From NCBI RefSeq assembly GCF_027947575.1, contig NZ_CP116256.1:3100001-3164000 (forward strand): a DNA stretch of 64,000 nucleotides, written 5' to 3'. Of this stretch, positions 8,028-16,749 are shown one piece after another. Source of the stretch: Streptomyces rubrogriseus (lineage in GTDB: Bacteria > Actinomycetota > Actinomycetes > Streptomycetales > Streptomycetaceae). Positions within the stretch are counted from its first letter, which is position 1. Every line of letters begins with the position of its first letter. Under the pieces are notes generated by a model. It ran no database searches. It was not told where the DNA came from and saw only the letters and a list, made by a program, of their open reading frames with translations. The translations under genes were made by a program, and so were the position numbers.

Positions 8028-8717
8028 CTACGTGGCCAGGTCCAGCACCGGCCGCAGTCCCGCCGGGCGCTCGGCGACCGGCAAGTGGTCGACGAAGTGC
8101 ACCCCGCACCCGAGTGCCGCCGCGCCACCGTCCGCGCTCCGGTCGTCGCCGACCATCAGCGTCCGCTCCGGCTCCACGCCCAGCGCCGCGCAGGCGACGC
8201 CGAACAGCCGGGCGTCGGGCTTGCGGATGCCGTGCTCGTACGACAGGACGTACGTGTCCACGTACCGGTCGAGGCCGTGGGCGCGGAAGACCGGCCGCAG
8301 GTCCCAGCCGATGTTGCTGACCACCCCCACGGCGATTCCGCGCCCGCGCAACGCGCTCAGCACCTCGGCGGCGTCGGTGTAGGGACTCCACGCGTCCGGC
8401 GACATGTGCCGCTCGTACAGCACGTCGTGCAGGCCCGGGTCCGGCAGCGGCACCTGCCGGGAGAGCCCGGTGTACGCGGCCCGGTGCAGCGCGGAGCTGT
8501 GGTCGCGGGCCTCCCACACCTCGGCGAGTTCCTCCGGGACCCGTAGCGGCGGTGCGCCGCCGGGCAGCGCTCCCACCCGCTCGAGAGCCTCGGCCTTCTC
8601 GGCCAGCTCCGGCGCGGCGAGCTCCAGTCCGGCACCGTCGAGCGCCGCGCGCAGCCAGGCCTCGGTGGATTCGATCCGGAACAAGGTCCCGGAGAAGTCG
8701 AACAGAACGGCGGTCAT
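8028..8717 (-). CDS. HAD-superfamily hydrolase
   Basis: A 229-residue HAD protein. Motif I is FDFSGTLF (Asp7 nucleophile, but Ser in place of the usual second Asp), motif II is VSNIGWD, motif III Lys is in GIRKPDARLF, and motif IV is MVGDDRSADGGAAALG. The helical cap lies between motifs I and II, so it is a subclass I member. The DxSGT motif lacks the general acid/base Asp of phosphatases; related variants occur in haloacid dehalogenases (DxYGT) and in many uncharacterised actinobacterial HADs, so a phosphatase label would be unsafe. Confidence 0.88.
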   Translation of the reverse strand: MTAVLFDFSGTLFRIESTEAWLRAALDGAGLELAAPELAEKAEALERVGALPGGAPPLRVPEELAEVWEARDHSSALHRAAYTGLSRQVPLPDPGLHDVLYERHMSPDAWSPYTDAAEVLSALRGRGIAVGVVSNIGWDLRPVFRAHGLDRYVDTYVLSYEHGIRKPDARLFGVACAALGVEPERTLMVGDDRSADGGAAALGCGVHFVDHLPVAERPAGLRPVLDLAT

Positions 8718-8800
8718 GGCCGGATCCTAGGGGGCGAAGGATGCGACGGGGGCGATGCCGCGGTGCGGGCTGAAACCGGCCCGGCGGGTCGGAGCGCCGC

Positions 8801-9472
8801 TCACGGATGGCCGCGCCGGTGCACCAGCACCGCGAGCGCCACGACCAGACCGCCCAGGAGCCAGCCGCCGAGCACGTCCGTGGCCCAGTGGACGCCGAGC
8901 CACACCCGGGTCACGCCGACCCCGGCCACGGAGACCACGGCGACGGCCGTACCGGTGCGGCGCGGGACGCGCCCGGCGCCGTAGTGGTGGAGCAACCACA
9001 CCAGCAGGCCGCACACGAACGTCGCGGTCATGGCGTGCCCGGAGGGGAAGGCCGCGTAGTGCGCGGAGTCCACGGGGTCCGGCCAGACCGGGCGGGGGCG
9101 GTCCACCGCGGCCTTGAGGACCTGCTGCAGCAGGCTGCCCAGCAGACACGTCGCTCCCAGCCACACGGCCGTCCACCGGTCCGCCCGGCGCCACCACAGC
9201 CACAGCACCACCACCGCGCACAGTAGGCGCATGGTCCAGGTGTCCCACACCCAGTCGGTGAGGATCCGCATGGCGTGGGTGAGGCCGTCCTCCTCGACGG
9301 CCCAGCGGTGGGTCGTGCCGGCGATGTCCTCGTCCAGCCGCACCAACGGACGCCATTCGACGGCCACCAGGGTGAGCAGGAGCGCGGAGCACACGGTCAG
9401 TACCCAGGTGACACGGAGGGCGGTGCGTGGCTGCGGCGGGGCGGGCGGGGAGTCGACCGGCGGCGTCTGCAT
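8801..9472 (-). CDS. Membrane phosphatase, PAP2 family
   Basis: A 223-residue integral membrane protein with about five to six hydrophobic segments. The three PAP2 motifs are in order: KAAVDRPRP, FPSGHAMT (catalytic His) and RVWLGVHWATDVLGG. It would dephosphorylate a lipid phosphate or pyrophosphate such as phosphatidate or undecaprenyl pyrophosphate on the outer membrane face; which one cannot be told. It precedes the HAD gene on the same strand with an 83-bp gap. Confidence 0.92.
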   Translation of the reverse strand: MQTPPVDSPPAPPQPRTALRVTWVLTVCSALLLTLVAVEWRPLVRLDEDIAGTTHRWAVEEDGLTHAMRILTDWVWDTWTMRLLCAVVVLWLWWRRADRWTAVWLGATCLLGSLLQQVLKAAVDRPRPVWPDPVDSAHYAAFPSGHAMTATFVCGLLVWLLHHYGAGRVPRRTGTAVAVVSVAGVGVTRVWLGVHWATDVLGGWLLGGLVVALAVLVHRRGHP

Positions 9473-9527
9473 GCTGCGATCCTCGCCGAACGGGTGGCTC
9501 TGGGGCCAATGCCGTGGTGGGAAGGGC

Positions 9528-10463
9528 CTAGCCCAACGCCCGCAGCCCCGGCGCGAACGCCAGCAGGACCGGGACCACCGGTACCAGCGCGGCCGCCGCG
9601 GTCAGCCGCAGCCTGTGGGCCGCCGTCAGCCGGTTCGGCGGGGTGAGCAGGCGGTGCACCCGCTGCGGGACGTCGGCCCGGGCGGTCGGGCACGGACCGA
9701 AGACGCCGCGGTCCTCGTTGAGTTCGACCAGCGCCAGGGCGGTCGTCAGACGGCCGAAACGGCGGGAGGCCACGTCGTCGGCGGCGAGTTCGACCAGGCG
9801 GTGCATCTCGTCGCGGAACCCGGCGAAGACCGGAACCTGCGGGAACCCGTCCGCCAGCGCGGCGGAGCAGTGCAGCAGCCAGTCGTGCCGAGCCTGCGCG
9901 TGTCCCTTCTCGTGGGCGAGCACCGCGTCCAGTTGCCGTCCCTCGAGGCGGCGCAGGGCCGCGGTGGTGACCACCAGCTGCGGGGGAGAGCCGGGCAGCC
10001 ACCAGGCGTCCGGCCGCTCGCCCTCCAGTACGACGAGCCGCCCCGGGCCGGGCTCCTCGCCGGGCAGCAGCGGAGCGCGGTGCCGGAGTTCCGCGCGACG
10101 CAGCCGACGCCGGGCGCGGGCCCGTGCCACCTCCCGGACCAGCATCAGCGCGCTCCACAGTCCGCCGCAGGCCAGCGTGACGGCCGTAGTGTCCGCCCAG
10201 AGCCCGGACGTCCCCAGGGCGTAGGCCTCGACCACCGGGCCGGGAGCGGTCGCGAAGACGGGACCGCCCACCGCGTGCCAGGCCGCCGCCGCGCTCAGCG
10301 TCATCGACAGCGCGCAGCACACGATCACCGCCGCCACCGCGCACTGCCAGACCCACAGGGCGACCACCGGTTCGCGATCCGGCCAGTCGGCACGGGCGAG
10401 CAGCCTGGGGGCGAGCACGGCGGTCAGCGCACCGAGCAGCAGCAGTGCCGCGGGGAGAATCAT
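9528..10463 (-). CDS. M56-family membrane metallopeptidase
   Basis: A 311-residue membrane protein with hydrophobic segments near residues 1-20, 33-60 and 90-110, the zinc motif HEKGH (184-188) and a C-terminal membrane segment (AAAALVPVVPVLLAFAPGL). The layout is that of the BlaR1/MecR1-type M56 peptidases without a penicillin-binding sensor domain. These usually pair with a BlaI/MecI winged-helix repressor that they inactivate; none is adjacent here, the next gene upstream encoding a DUF5134 membrane protein. Partner and signal are therefore unknown. Confidence 0.9.
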   Translation of the reverse strand: MILPAALLLLGALTAVLAPRLLARADWPDREPVVALWVWQCAVAAVIVCCALSMTLSAAAAWHAVGGPVFATAPGPVVEAYALGTSGLWADTTAVTLACGGLWSALMLVREVARARARRRLRRAELRHRAPLLPGEEPGPGRLVVLEGERPDAWWLPGSPPQLVVTTAALRRLEGRQLDAVLAHEKGHAQARHDWLLHCSAALADGFPQVPVFAGFRDEMHRLVELAADDVASRRFGRLTTALALVELNEDRGVFGPCPTARADVPQRVHRLLTPPNRLTAAHRLRLTAAAALVPVVPVLLAFAPGLRALG

Positions 10464-10593
10464 GGGGGCAGCCTATGAGCGCCGTGCCGTCGGCAGTACG
10501 GGCCGACGCGCAAAGTGACGCAGGCAACGATTGCGCGCCGTGAACGCCGGGCAGCCCCGAGCCCGGCGGCCCGCGCCCCCGGTCTCGCCGGAG

Positions 10594-11166
10594 TCACAGG
10601 GGGAGCAGCATGGCCAGCATCGCGATCGCCATGGAGAGCCGGCAGGCCCGCGCCAGCTCCGGCCGGTCGCCCCACCCGGCCGCCGCACGGCCGTCGGCCC
10701 CCGCACCGCCCCCCGCCACCGCCACGACGGGTATGAGGCGGACGCCGGTCAGCAGCACGTAGCCCGTGAAGTAGAGCAGCAGCGCCCCGGTCAGCACCGG
10801 TGTGCCCGACGCGCCGTGCGCGTGCCCGTGCCCGTGCGCGGGGGCAGCGGCCATCACCACCGCCATGTAGACCATCGCCGCGGCTCCCACCGCGTGGTGC
10901 AGGTGGTGGCGCCCCGACCGGGCCGCCCACAACGCCCGCAGTCCCGCGGCGCCGAACACCACCGCGTAGGCGGGCCAGACCCAGCCAGGCGGGGAGAAGA
11001 CCGCCGCGGGCACGGCCATGGCGGCCATGCCGAAGCCCATGAGGGCCTCGCCGCCCGCGGCCCCGCGCTGCTCCTCGACACCGCTGCGCATCCGCAGCAG
11101 GCAGTAGGCACCGGTCGCCGCGCACAGCGCGACCAGCAGCCATCCGGGTGACGCCGGTCCGTGCAC
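10594..11166 (-). CDS. DUF5134 membrane protein
   Basis: A 190-residue protein with five to six hydrophobic segments and a short His-rich loop HGHGHAHG between segments four and five. HHLHHAVGAAAMVYM is typical of the DUF5134 family of actinobacterial membrane proteins. The GTG at 11166 is chosen because GGGGAGG stands five bases upstream. It lies upstream of, and co-directional with, the M56 peptidase gene. The His clusters could bind a transition metal, which is speculation. Function is unknown. Confidence 0.8.
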   Translation of the reverse strand: MHGPASPGWLLVALCAATGAYCLLRMRSGVEEQRGAAGGEALMGFGMAAMAVPAAVFSPPGWVWPAYAVVFGAAGLRALWAARSGRHHLHHAVGAAAMVYMAVVMAAAPAHGHGHAHGASGTPVLTGALLLYFTGYVLLTGVRLIPVVAVAGGGAGADGRAAAGWGDRPELARACRLSMAIAMLAMLLPL

Positions 11167-11328
11167 ACGCACCTCCCCGTTCGGCGGTCCACGGTCTGTC
11201 AAGAACTGCCCGGGCCGTGCGGCGCGCACGCGAGCGCAAGGGTGTACGCGGGGGCACCCGGGGGAGCGCGTGCTCCCACCGCGAGGGATCGTCGCTGGTC
11301 GATGATGTCGGACGACACATCCCCGCAT

Positions 11329-11358
11329 TTGATTTACAGGTAAAACACTTGTTAATCT
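11329..11358 (+). promoter_or_regulatory. Promoter and MarR-type palindrome before FUSC gene
   Basis: TTGATT (11329-11334), an 18-bp spacer and TAATCT (11353-11358) form a promoter only seven bases from the ATG at 11366, so the mRNA is probably leaderless; no ribosome site is visible. Inside the spacer TTTAC-AG-GTAAA (11333-11344) is a perfect palindrome, a likely operator for the MarR regulator encoded by the second gene of this operon. The AT-rich stretch stands out in a very GC-rich window. Confidence 0.6.
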
Positions 11359-11365
11359 TAGGTCC

Positions 11366-13122
11366 ATGAGCAGTGCGACCCCCACCGCCGGCACCTCCCC
11401 GGCCCGACGTCTGTCCCTGGCAGGCGTGCTGCGCCTGCGCCGGCCCTCCGAGATCTGGTTCAAGCCCGCTCTGAGTTCGGTCGCCGCCGTCGCCCCTCCC
11501 AACCTCCTCCTGCTGGCGCTCGGCCGGCTCGACCTGGCGATGTACACGATGGCCGGGTCCCTGTGCGCGCTCTACGCCCACAACCGCCCCTACGCCGCCC
11601 GGGCCCGCACCCTGGCGTGGGTCGTGCTCGGCATGCTCGGCGGCGTCGCCGTCGCCCTGGTCACCGCCTCGCTCACCCGGAACGCCGTCGTCCTCGTCAC
11701 CGTCGGCGCGCTGCTGGCCGCCGTGCAGAAGGCCCTGTGCGACGCCACCCGCGTCGGTCCGCCGGGCAACGTGGTCCTGACCTTCATCAGCTCCGCCGCC
11801 CTCTTCGTCCCGCAGACCCTCGGCCAGGTCCCCGGCCACCTGGCGCTGGCCGCCGCCGCGGGCGCCTGGGCCTGGCTCGTCGGCATGGCACCCGCCCCGG
11901 TCCGTCCGCACGGCCCGGAACGCCGGGCCACCGCCCAGGCCCTGAACGCGGCGGCCGCGTACGCCGTCGCCTGCCGCGGCACCGGTGAGCGCGGCACCGG
12001 CGAGCGCGGCACCGGCGAGCGCCGCTCCGGCGAGGGCGGCCCGGGGAGGGCGACGTCCACGCCGGCGCCCGCGCCGCCGGGTACGCCGCCGTACAGGCCG
12101 CCTGGCAGACGCTGCTGGCCCTGCCGACCACGGGCGCCCGCGCCACCACCCGGCACGCCCTGGAACGCCTCGTCGTCCGCGCCGAGGTCGCCCTCGCCGC
12201 CCCCGCCGACACCGACCCGGAGCGGCTGCGTGCCTGGGCCCACGCCCTGCGCGGCGGCGGCCGGATCCCCCGCACCGGCGACGCCCCGGGTGACACCGAC
12301 GAACTCCTCGGCGTGGACGCCGAACTGGTCGCCCGCCCCGCGCCCCTGTGGCGGCGGCTCGGCCCGCTGACCCCGATCGCCGCCCGCACCGCCCTCGGCT
12401 GCGCGCTGGCCGGGTACGCCTCCCTGGCCCTCGGTATCGGCCGCCCCTACTGGGCCCTGGTCACCGCCGCCGCGCTCTACCAGGCCAACGTCACCCTGAC
12501 CTGGAGCCGGGCCGTGCAGCGCGTGGTCGGCAACCTCGCCGGAGTGCTGCTCTTCGCCGCCATAGCCCCGCTCGCCCACCTCGGGCAGGCGCTGCTCGTC
12601 CTGTGCTGCCTGGCCCTCAACTTCGGCGCCGAGGCCCTCATCACCCGCAACTACTGGCTCGGCAGCGTGTGCGTGACCCCGATGGCCCTGCTCGTCACCG
12701 AGTTCGCCGGGTACCAGGCCCCCGGTGACCTGATGACCGAGCGGGCCGTGGACACCCTCGTCGGCGCCCTGGTCGGATTCCTCGCCGCCGTCGTCGTCAC
12801 CAACCGGCGCGCCGGGAACCGCGTCGAACAGGCGGTGACCGCGGCCGACCGGGCCCGGGAGCGCACCGCGCGCCTCCTCGCCGGGCCCGCGCCCGTCCCC
12901 GGCGCCCTGGAGGCCGCGCGCCGTGGCCTGGCCGCCGCGCTGACCGACCTGCGGGCCACCGCCGACGGGGCGGCCGGTGAATGGTGGGGACGCGCACTGC
13001 CCCAGGAGAGGGTCGTGCTCGCCGAGCAGGCCGGACACCGTACGCTCGCCGAGGCGGTGCGACGCCAGGCAACGCGTCCGGACCGGGGCGCGAGCACGAG
13101 AACGGAGGACGTACGGCCATGA
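11366..13122 (+). pseudogene. FUSC-family aromatic-acid exporter, frameshifted
   Basis: Two reading frames together encode one FUSC-type protein of about 585 residues. The first frame (11366 to about 12045) gives MSSATPTAGTSPARRLSLAG and six membrane helices (for example FISSAALFVPQTLG). The second frame (about 12047-13122) gives the middle cytoplasmic part, a second membrane bundle (ALVTAAALYQANVTLTWSRAVQ, the conserved FUSC_2 core) and the C-terminal helices. The frames join perfectly if one G is added to the GGGG run at 12043-12046. The break is at the end of a 15-bp tandem repeat. It is either a real frameshift inactivating the gene or a base-call error. The stop overlaps the MarR start (ATGA at 13119-13122). 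Confidence 0.82.
11975..12049 (+). repeat. 15-bp tandem repeat inside FUSC gene
   Basis: Units of CGCGGCACCGGYGAG start at 11975, 11990 and 12005, with diverged copies at 12020 and 12035. They encode RGTGE-type pentapeptides in the cytoplasmic linker of the exporter. The single-base frameshift lies in the last degenerate unit, consistent with slippage in a repetitive G-rich tract. Confidence 0.85.
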
Positions 13123-13703
13123 CCGCAACCGACGGGGGAGCGCACGAAGCGCACGACGGGGGAGCCGGGCCCGGGTCCGGTGACGGCGGGACCGGGCCGG
13201 GCGGGGACACCGTGGCCGCGGTCGTGCGTCAGTGGCGTGCCGTCCACCCGGACCTCGACACCGGGCCGATGGAGATCATCGGCCGGATCAACCGCTGCGC
13301 CGCCCTCCTCCAGCAGGCCGAGGACGCGCCGCTGCGCCGGGCGGGTCTCAGCCGAGCCGAGTTCGACCTGCTCGGCGCGCTGCGCCGCACCGGACACGAG
13401 CTGACTCCCGGGGAGCTGGCCCGGGAGACCTTCTCCTCCGGCGCGGCGGTGACCAAGCGCCTGAAGCAGCTCACCGAGCGCGGCCTGGTCGAGCGGCGCG
13501 GCGACACCCGCGACCGCCGGGTCGCCCACGTCCGCCTGACGGACACCGGACGCGACCTCGTCGACGGCATCCTGCCCGAGCAGCTCGCCTACGAGTCGGC
13601 CGTCCTGTCCGGCGTAACCGGGTCGCGGCAGGGCGAGCTGGCGGCGCTCCTCGGCGGGCTCCTCGGCCAGTTGGAGGGCCGTCTGGACGCGCTGCGGGCC
13701 TGA
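13119..13703 (+). CDS. MarR-family regulator
   Basis: A 194-residue protein with a Gly/Asp-rich N-terminal extension (about 40 residues) followed by a MarR winged helix: GLSRAEFDLLGALRRTGHEL, SGAAVTKRLKQLTERGLVER and the wing RRGDTRDRRVAHVRLT. The ATG overlaps the FUSC stop (ATGA), so translation is coupled. A regulator co-transcribed with an exporter and a palindrome in the operon promoter suggest autoregulated, ligand-induced efflux of an aromatic acid or similar compound. If the FUSC frameshift is genuine, polarity could also lower expression of this gene. Confidence 0.92.
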   Translation: MTATDGGAHEAHDGGAGPGSGDGGTGPGGDTVAAVVRQWRAVHPDLDTGPMEIIGRINRCAALLQQAEDAPLRRAGLSRAEFDLLGALRRTGHELTPGELARETFSSGAAVTKRLKQLTERGLVERRGDTRDRRVAHVRLTDTGRDLVDGILPEQLAYESAVLSGVTGSRQGELAALLGGLLGQLEGRLDALRA

Positions 13704-13733
13704 GCACCACCGAGGGTGGGTGCCCGGGTGCCG

Positions 13734-14615
13734 TTACCGGTGCGTGGCCAGGAACGGCAGGAGGACGTCGGCCATCTCGTCGGGTACTTCTTCCGCGAGA
13801 TCGTGACCGGCGTCGAAGACGTGCCCGGTGACGTCATGGGCCATGAGCCGCATCCGGGACTCGTTGCGGTCGCCGATGAACGCGGATCCGCCGAGCGCCA
13901 GGACCGGGATGTCCAGCTTCTTCTGCGCGGCCCGCCGGTTCTGTTCGGCGTCCACGAGCATCGCCCGGTAGACCGCGAGCATCGCGCGGATGCCGCCGGG
14001 CATGGAGTAGCAGCGCACGTATTCGTCGATCGCGTCGGGAGTGGCGCTGTCGGGCCGGCTGCGCTCGAACTTGATCATGTAGGTGATCAGCTCACGCTCG
14101 TGACCGGCGATCAGCATCTCGGGTACGTCCGGCTGGAAGTAGAAGCCCAGGTGCCACAGGTGCATGCCGCCGGCGACGTTCTCCGGGGTGAGGGCCGTGT
14201 GGTCCTCGAAGCCGAACCCGGGGAACAGCGCCTCGGCGAACACGAGAGCCGTGACGCGGTCGCGGTGACGGGCGGCGAGCTGGTAGCCGATCACCGCTCC
14301 CCAGTCCTCGCCCACCACGGCGTACGTCTCGTGTCCGAGGTGGTTCATCAGCTCGGCGATGTCGTCGCTCATCGTCGCGGAGTCGTAGCCGTCCGAGGGG
14401 CGGGCGGAGTCGCCGAGACCGCGAAGGTCGGGGGCGACGACGGTGTAGTGGGGTGTCAGCTTCGGGACGAGGTGACGCCAGTGGTAGCTGGTCTTGGGCA
14501 CGCCGTGCAGGAGCACCACGGCGGGGCCGGACCCTGCGGCGCGGTAGTGCAGACTCGTTCCGTTGACGGCGGCCCGGCCCGTGCGGACGGGCGTTCCGTC
14601 ATGGTCGAGCATCAT
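13734..14615 (-). CDS. Alpha/beta hydrolase, epoxide-hydrolase-like
   Basis: A 293-residue alpha/beta-fold hydrolase. HGVPKTSYHW is the oxyanion-hole loop, GEDWGA places a probable nucleophilic Asp104 at the elbow (as in epoxide hydrolases and dehalogenases rather than Ser esterases), and AGHDLAEEVP near the C-terminus carries the catalytic His. The cap domain contains the tyrosines expected in epoxide hydrolases only loosely, so the exact reaction is open. ATG 14615 has GGAAGGTGGAAG upstream. It is downstream of an unrecognised gene (38-bp gap) and a TetR gene on the same strand. Confidence 0.88.
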   Translation of the reverse strand: MMLDHDGTPVRTGRAAVNGTSLHYRAAGSGPAVVLLHGVPKTSYHWRHLVPKLTPHYTVVAPDLRGLGDSARPSDGYDSATMSDDIAELMNHLGHETYAVVGEDWGAVIGYQLAARHRDRVTALVFAEALFPGFGFEDHTALTPENVAGGMHLWHLGFYFQPDVPEMLIAGHERELITYMIKFERSRPDSATPDAIDEYVRCYSMPGGIRAMLAVYRAMLVDAEQNRRAAQKKLDIPVLALGGSAFIGDRNESRMRLMAHDVTGHVFDAGHDLAEEVPDEMADVLLPFLATHR

Positions 14616-14653
14616 GTTCTTCCACCTTCCTGGTGTGCTTCGCGATCTGGGTG

Positions 14654-15934
14654 TCAGTGGGCTTGCGGAGGGTCGACGAGGGTCACCAGGCGGCTCGGTC
14701 CGCTGCCGCCGGAGGGCGTCGGAACGGCGGAACGGCCGGCGGGGCGCAGGACGACGTTCTCCGGGTAGAGCCGGCCGAGCAGGGCCAGCACGACGAGGTC
14801 GTCCTGACCGGTGGCGTCCAGGACGGCCTCGCCCGCCCGCGTCCACACCAGTCCCGGCGCGCGCAGCGCGGACCAGACGTCAACGCTGCCCGGTGCGTCG
14901 CCCGCGGCGGGATCCTCACGCCGGGCGAAGCGGTGGCCGCGCAGGGCTTGGCCGAGGTCGACGCGGGCGGTGGTGCCGTCGTGGGTGACCTCGACGCGGG
15001 CGGTGCGGGCCCCGTCGGCGACCGGCGCGGTGCGGGTACGGGCGGTGAGCGGGCCGGACGTGGCGGTGGCGGGCGGCAGGTCCTCGACGAGGGTGCGGGG
15101 TGCGGCGTAGTAGTCCGGTACCTCCGGGACATACGTGGCGGCTTCACCGACGGCCGGGTCGGGGCGCCAGGTCAGCAGGTACCGGGGTGCGGTCAGGGGT
15201 GGCCGGCCGAGGACGGCGGGCAGGGCGGTGCCGCCGCTCGCCTCGAAGCCGTAGCCGGCCGGGCCGGAGGCGCCGGTGACGGCCTCGCGGGCGAAGGCCA
15301 CGACGCTGGAGTGCCGGATCTGCCGGACCAGGAGTTCGGTGAGGAACGCGTCGCGGGCCGGTTCGGTGTGCCGTAGTCCGGTCGGGGTGATCAGGAGCGG
15401 GACGTCCTGCCAGTTGGTGAAGGGCAGCAGCGCGTCGCGCAGCAGGACGATCTGGTGGAGCCACTCGTTGTAGAGCTGCATCGTGACCGGTCCACCGCGA
15501 CGCCCGAGGAGCAGACCGGCCGCAGGAGGGGTGAGCAGGTGGCCGTAGCAGTGGCTGCGGACGACCAGCGGGCCGGCGGGCAGCGGTACCGGATCGGTGA
15601 GCAGCCTCTCCAGAGCCTCGGTGGCCCAGGATGCGAGCTGCCGGCCGATCGCCTCGGCCTGCGCGCCCAGTTCGCGCGCTGCCGTGGCGCTGTCCGGGCC
15701 GAGGAACAGCGGAAGGGAGGTCTCCCGGGTGCCGAGGGCGAGTGTCGCGTGGATCTGGTCCTCCAGCACCTCGCTGTCGGCGCTGGTGAGGGCGTTGTCG
15801 TCGATGATGCCCTGGAGCAGCGGCTCGGTGGCGGTGAAGAAGTGGCGGGCGGTCAGGGTGGTGCCGGCCGCGGGGAAGGTGTTCCAGCGGCTTCCGCCGA
15901 GAGCGGGGGTACTCGGGGTGGCTGCGGTGGGCAT
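14654..15934 (-). CDS. Unrecognised protein, about 426 residues
   Basis: I do not recognise the family. The product starts MPTAATPSTPALGGSRWNTF, has no signal peptide or membrane helix, and is mixed alpha/beta. Visible features are ATEPLLQGIIDDNALTS near the start, SHCYGHLLTPPAAGLLLGRR, YNEWLHQIVLLRDALLPFTN and a beta-rich C-terminal half with ARVEVTHDGTTARVDLGQAL. No nucleotide-, metal- or cofactor-binding motif is obvious. GGAGGA precedes ATG 15934. It is flanked upstream by a TetR gene and downstream by an epoxide-hydrolase-like gene, all on one strand, so a small inducible detoxification or catabolic unit is possible. Confidence 0.7.
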   Translation of the reverse strand: MPTAATPSTPALGGSRWNTFPAAGTTLTARHFFTATEPLLQGIIDDNALTSADSEVLEDQIHATLALGTRETSLPLFLGPDSATAARELGAQAEAIGRQLASWATEALERLLTDPVPLPAGPLVVRSHCYGHLLTPPAAGLLLGRRGGPVTMQLYNEWLHQIVLLRDALLPFTNWQDVPLLITPTGLRHTEPARDAFLTELLVRQIRHSSVVAFAREAVTGASGPAGYGFEASGGTALPAVLGRPPLTAPRYLLTWRPDPAVGEAATYVPEVPDYYAAPRTLVEDLPPATATSGPLTARTRTAPVADGARTARVEVTHDGTTARVDLGQALRGHRFARREDPAAGDAPGSVDVWSALRAPGLVWTRAGEAVLDATGQDDLVVLALLGRLYPENVVLRPAGRSAVPTPSGGSGPSRLVTLVDPPQAH

Positions 15935-16006
15935 GGGTCCTCCGAAGGCTTCGATTGCAGCGCGGCGGGGTCGCCGGATCTCGTGTCCGGGCGAGCACCG
16001 CGATTT

Positions 16007-16026
16007 TCTGGATCGTCTGTTACAGA
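16007..16026. promoter_or_regulatory. Candidate TetR operator before unrecognised gene
   Basis: TCTGGATCG (16007-16015) recurs at 16640-16648 upstream of the TetR gene. It is followed by the palindrome TCTG-TTA-CAGA (16016-16026). The site lies about 75 bp upstream of the start at 15934, in the gap behind the TetR gene. A shared operator for the TetR regulator is inferred. Confidence 0.4.
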
Positions 16027-16043
16027 TTCCGGGCATGAAAAAT

Positions 16044-16622
16044 TCAGTCGAGGGCGGCCAGCGCGACCTCCACGAGGGGTTCGAGGGCTCGGGCGTCCGG
16101 CGTGATCTTCGAGGAGACCAGTAGGCCGTTGAGGAAGGTGACGAGGAAAGCGGCGAGGGTGTGCGGGTCGTGCCCATTCGCGATCTCGCCCCGCTCTGCC
16201 GCGACCCGCAGTACTTCGGCGAGCGCGTCCCGGCTGGCGTCCTGCATGTCGCGCACGGTGCGCCGGGTCGCCGCATCCTCCGGCAGGCGCTCGCAGGCGG
16301 CGTTGACCGCCAGGCAGCCCCGGCCGTCGTCGCCCACCGCGATCCGGACCCGCTCGACCAGCATGGCGCGGATCGCCGAGCGGGCGTCCGTCCCCTCCTC
16401 CAGGCTGCGCAGGGCGGCCGCCGCGAGGGTGGTGCGGTAGTGCTCCAGGGCCGCCCGGTACAGGCCGTCCTTGTCGCCGAACGCGGCGTACAAGGACCCC
16501 TGTCCGATCCCCAGGTGCCCGGTCAGGTCGCGCACCGAGGTGGCCTCGTAGCCGCGCGTCCAGAACAGCTCCATCGCGCGGCTCACCGCCGCCTCCGTGT
16601 CGAACTCCCGGGTCCTTGCCAT
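16044..16622 (-). CDS. TetR-family regulator
   Basis: A 192-residue protein: helix-turn-helix in residues 8-54 (AMELFWTRGYEATSVRDLTG, GIGQGSLYAAFGDKDGLYRA), then a helical ligand domain with RGCLAVNAACE, a cysteine-containing motif common in this TetR branch, where cysteines can sense electrophiles. ATG 16622 has GAGG upstream. A -10-like TAGGTT on the minus strand (16639-16634) is adjacent to the TCTGGATCG motif. Likely controls itself and the two downstream genes. Confidence 0.92.
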   Translation of the reverse strand: MARTREFDTEAAVSRAMELFWTRGYEATSVRDLTGHLGIGQGSLYAAFGDKDGLYRAALEHYRTTLAAAALRSLEEGTDARSAIRAMLVERVRIAVGDDGRGCLAVNAACERLPEDAATRRTVRDMQDASRDALAEVLRVAAERGEIANGHDPHTLAAFLVTFLNGLLVSSKITPDARALEPLVEVALAALD

Positions 16623-16633
16623 GACCTCACCGT

Positions 16634-16648
16634 AACCTATCTGGATCG
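16634..16648 (-). promoter_or_regulatory. Promoter and TCTGGATCG box of TetR gene
   Basis: AACCTA (16634-16639) reads TAGGTT on the minus strand, a -10 box 11 bases before the TetR start codon. It is directly joined to the 9-mer TCTGGATCG (16640-16648), the same sequence as at 16007-16015. Confidence 0.4.
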
Positions 16649-16749
16649 CCCGCTCAAGAAAGGGGTCCCGTGACCGCCCGGGATCGTGGCCGCCCGGCCG
16701 TGCTGCCCATCTGCCCGTCCAGCGGCGGCGGCACCCCGTGCCGGGCGGA

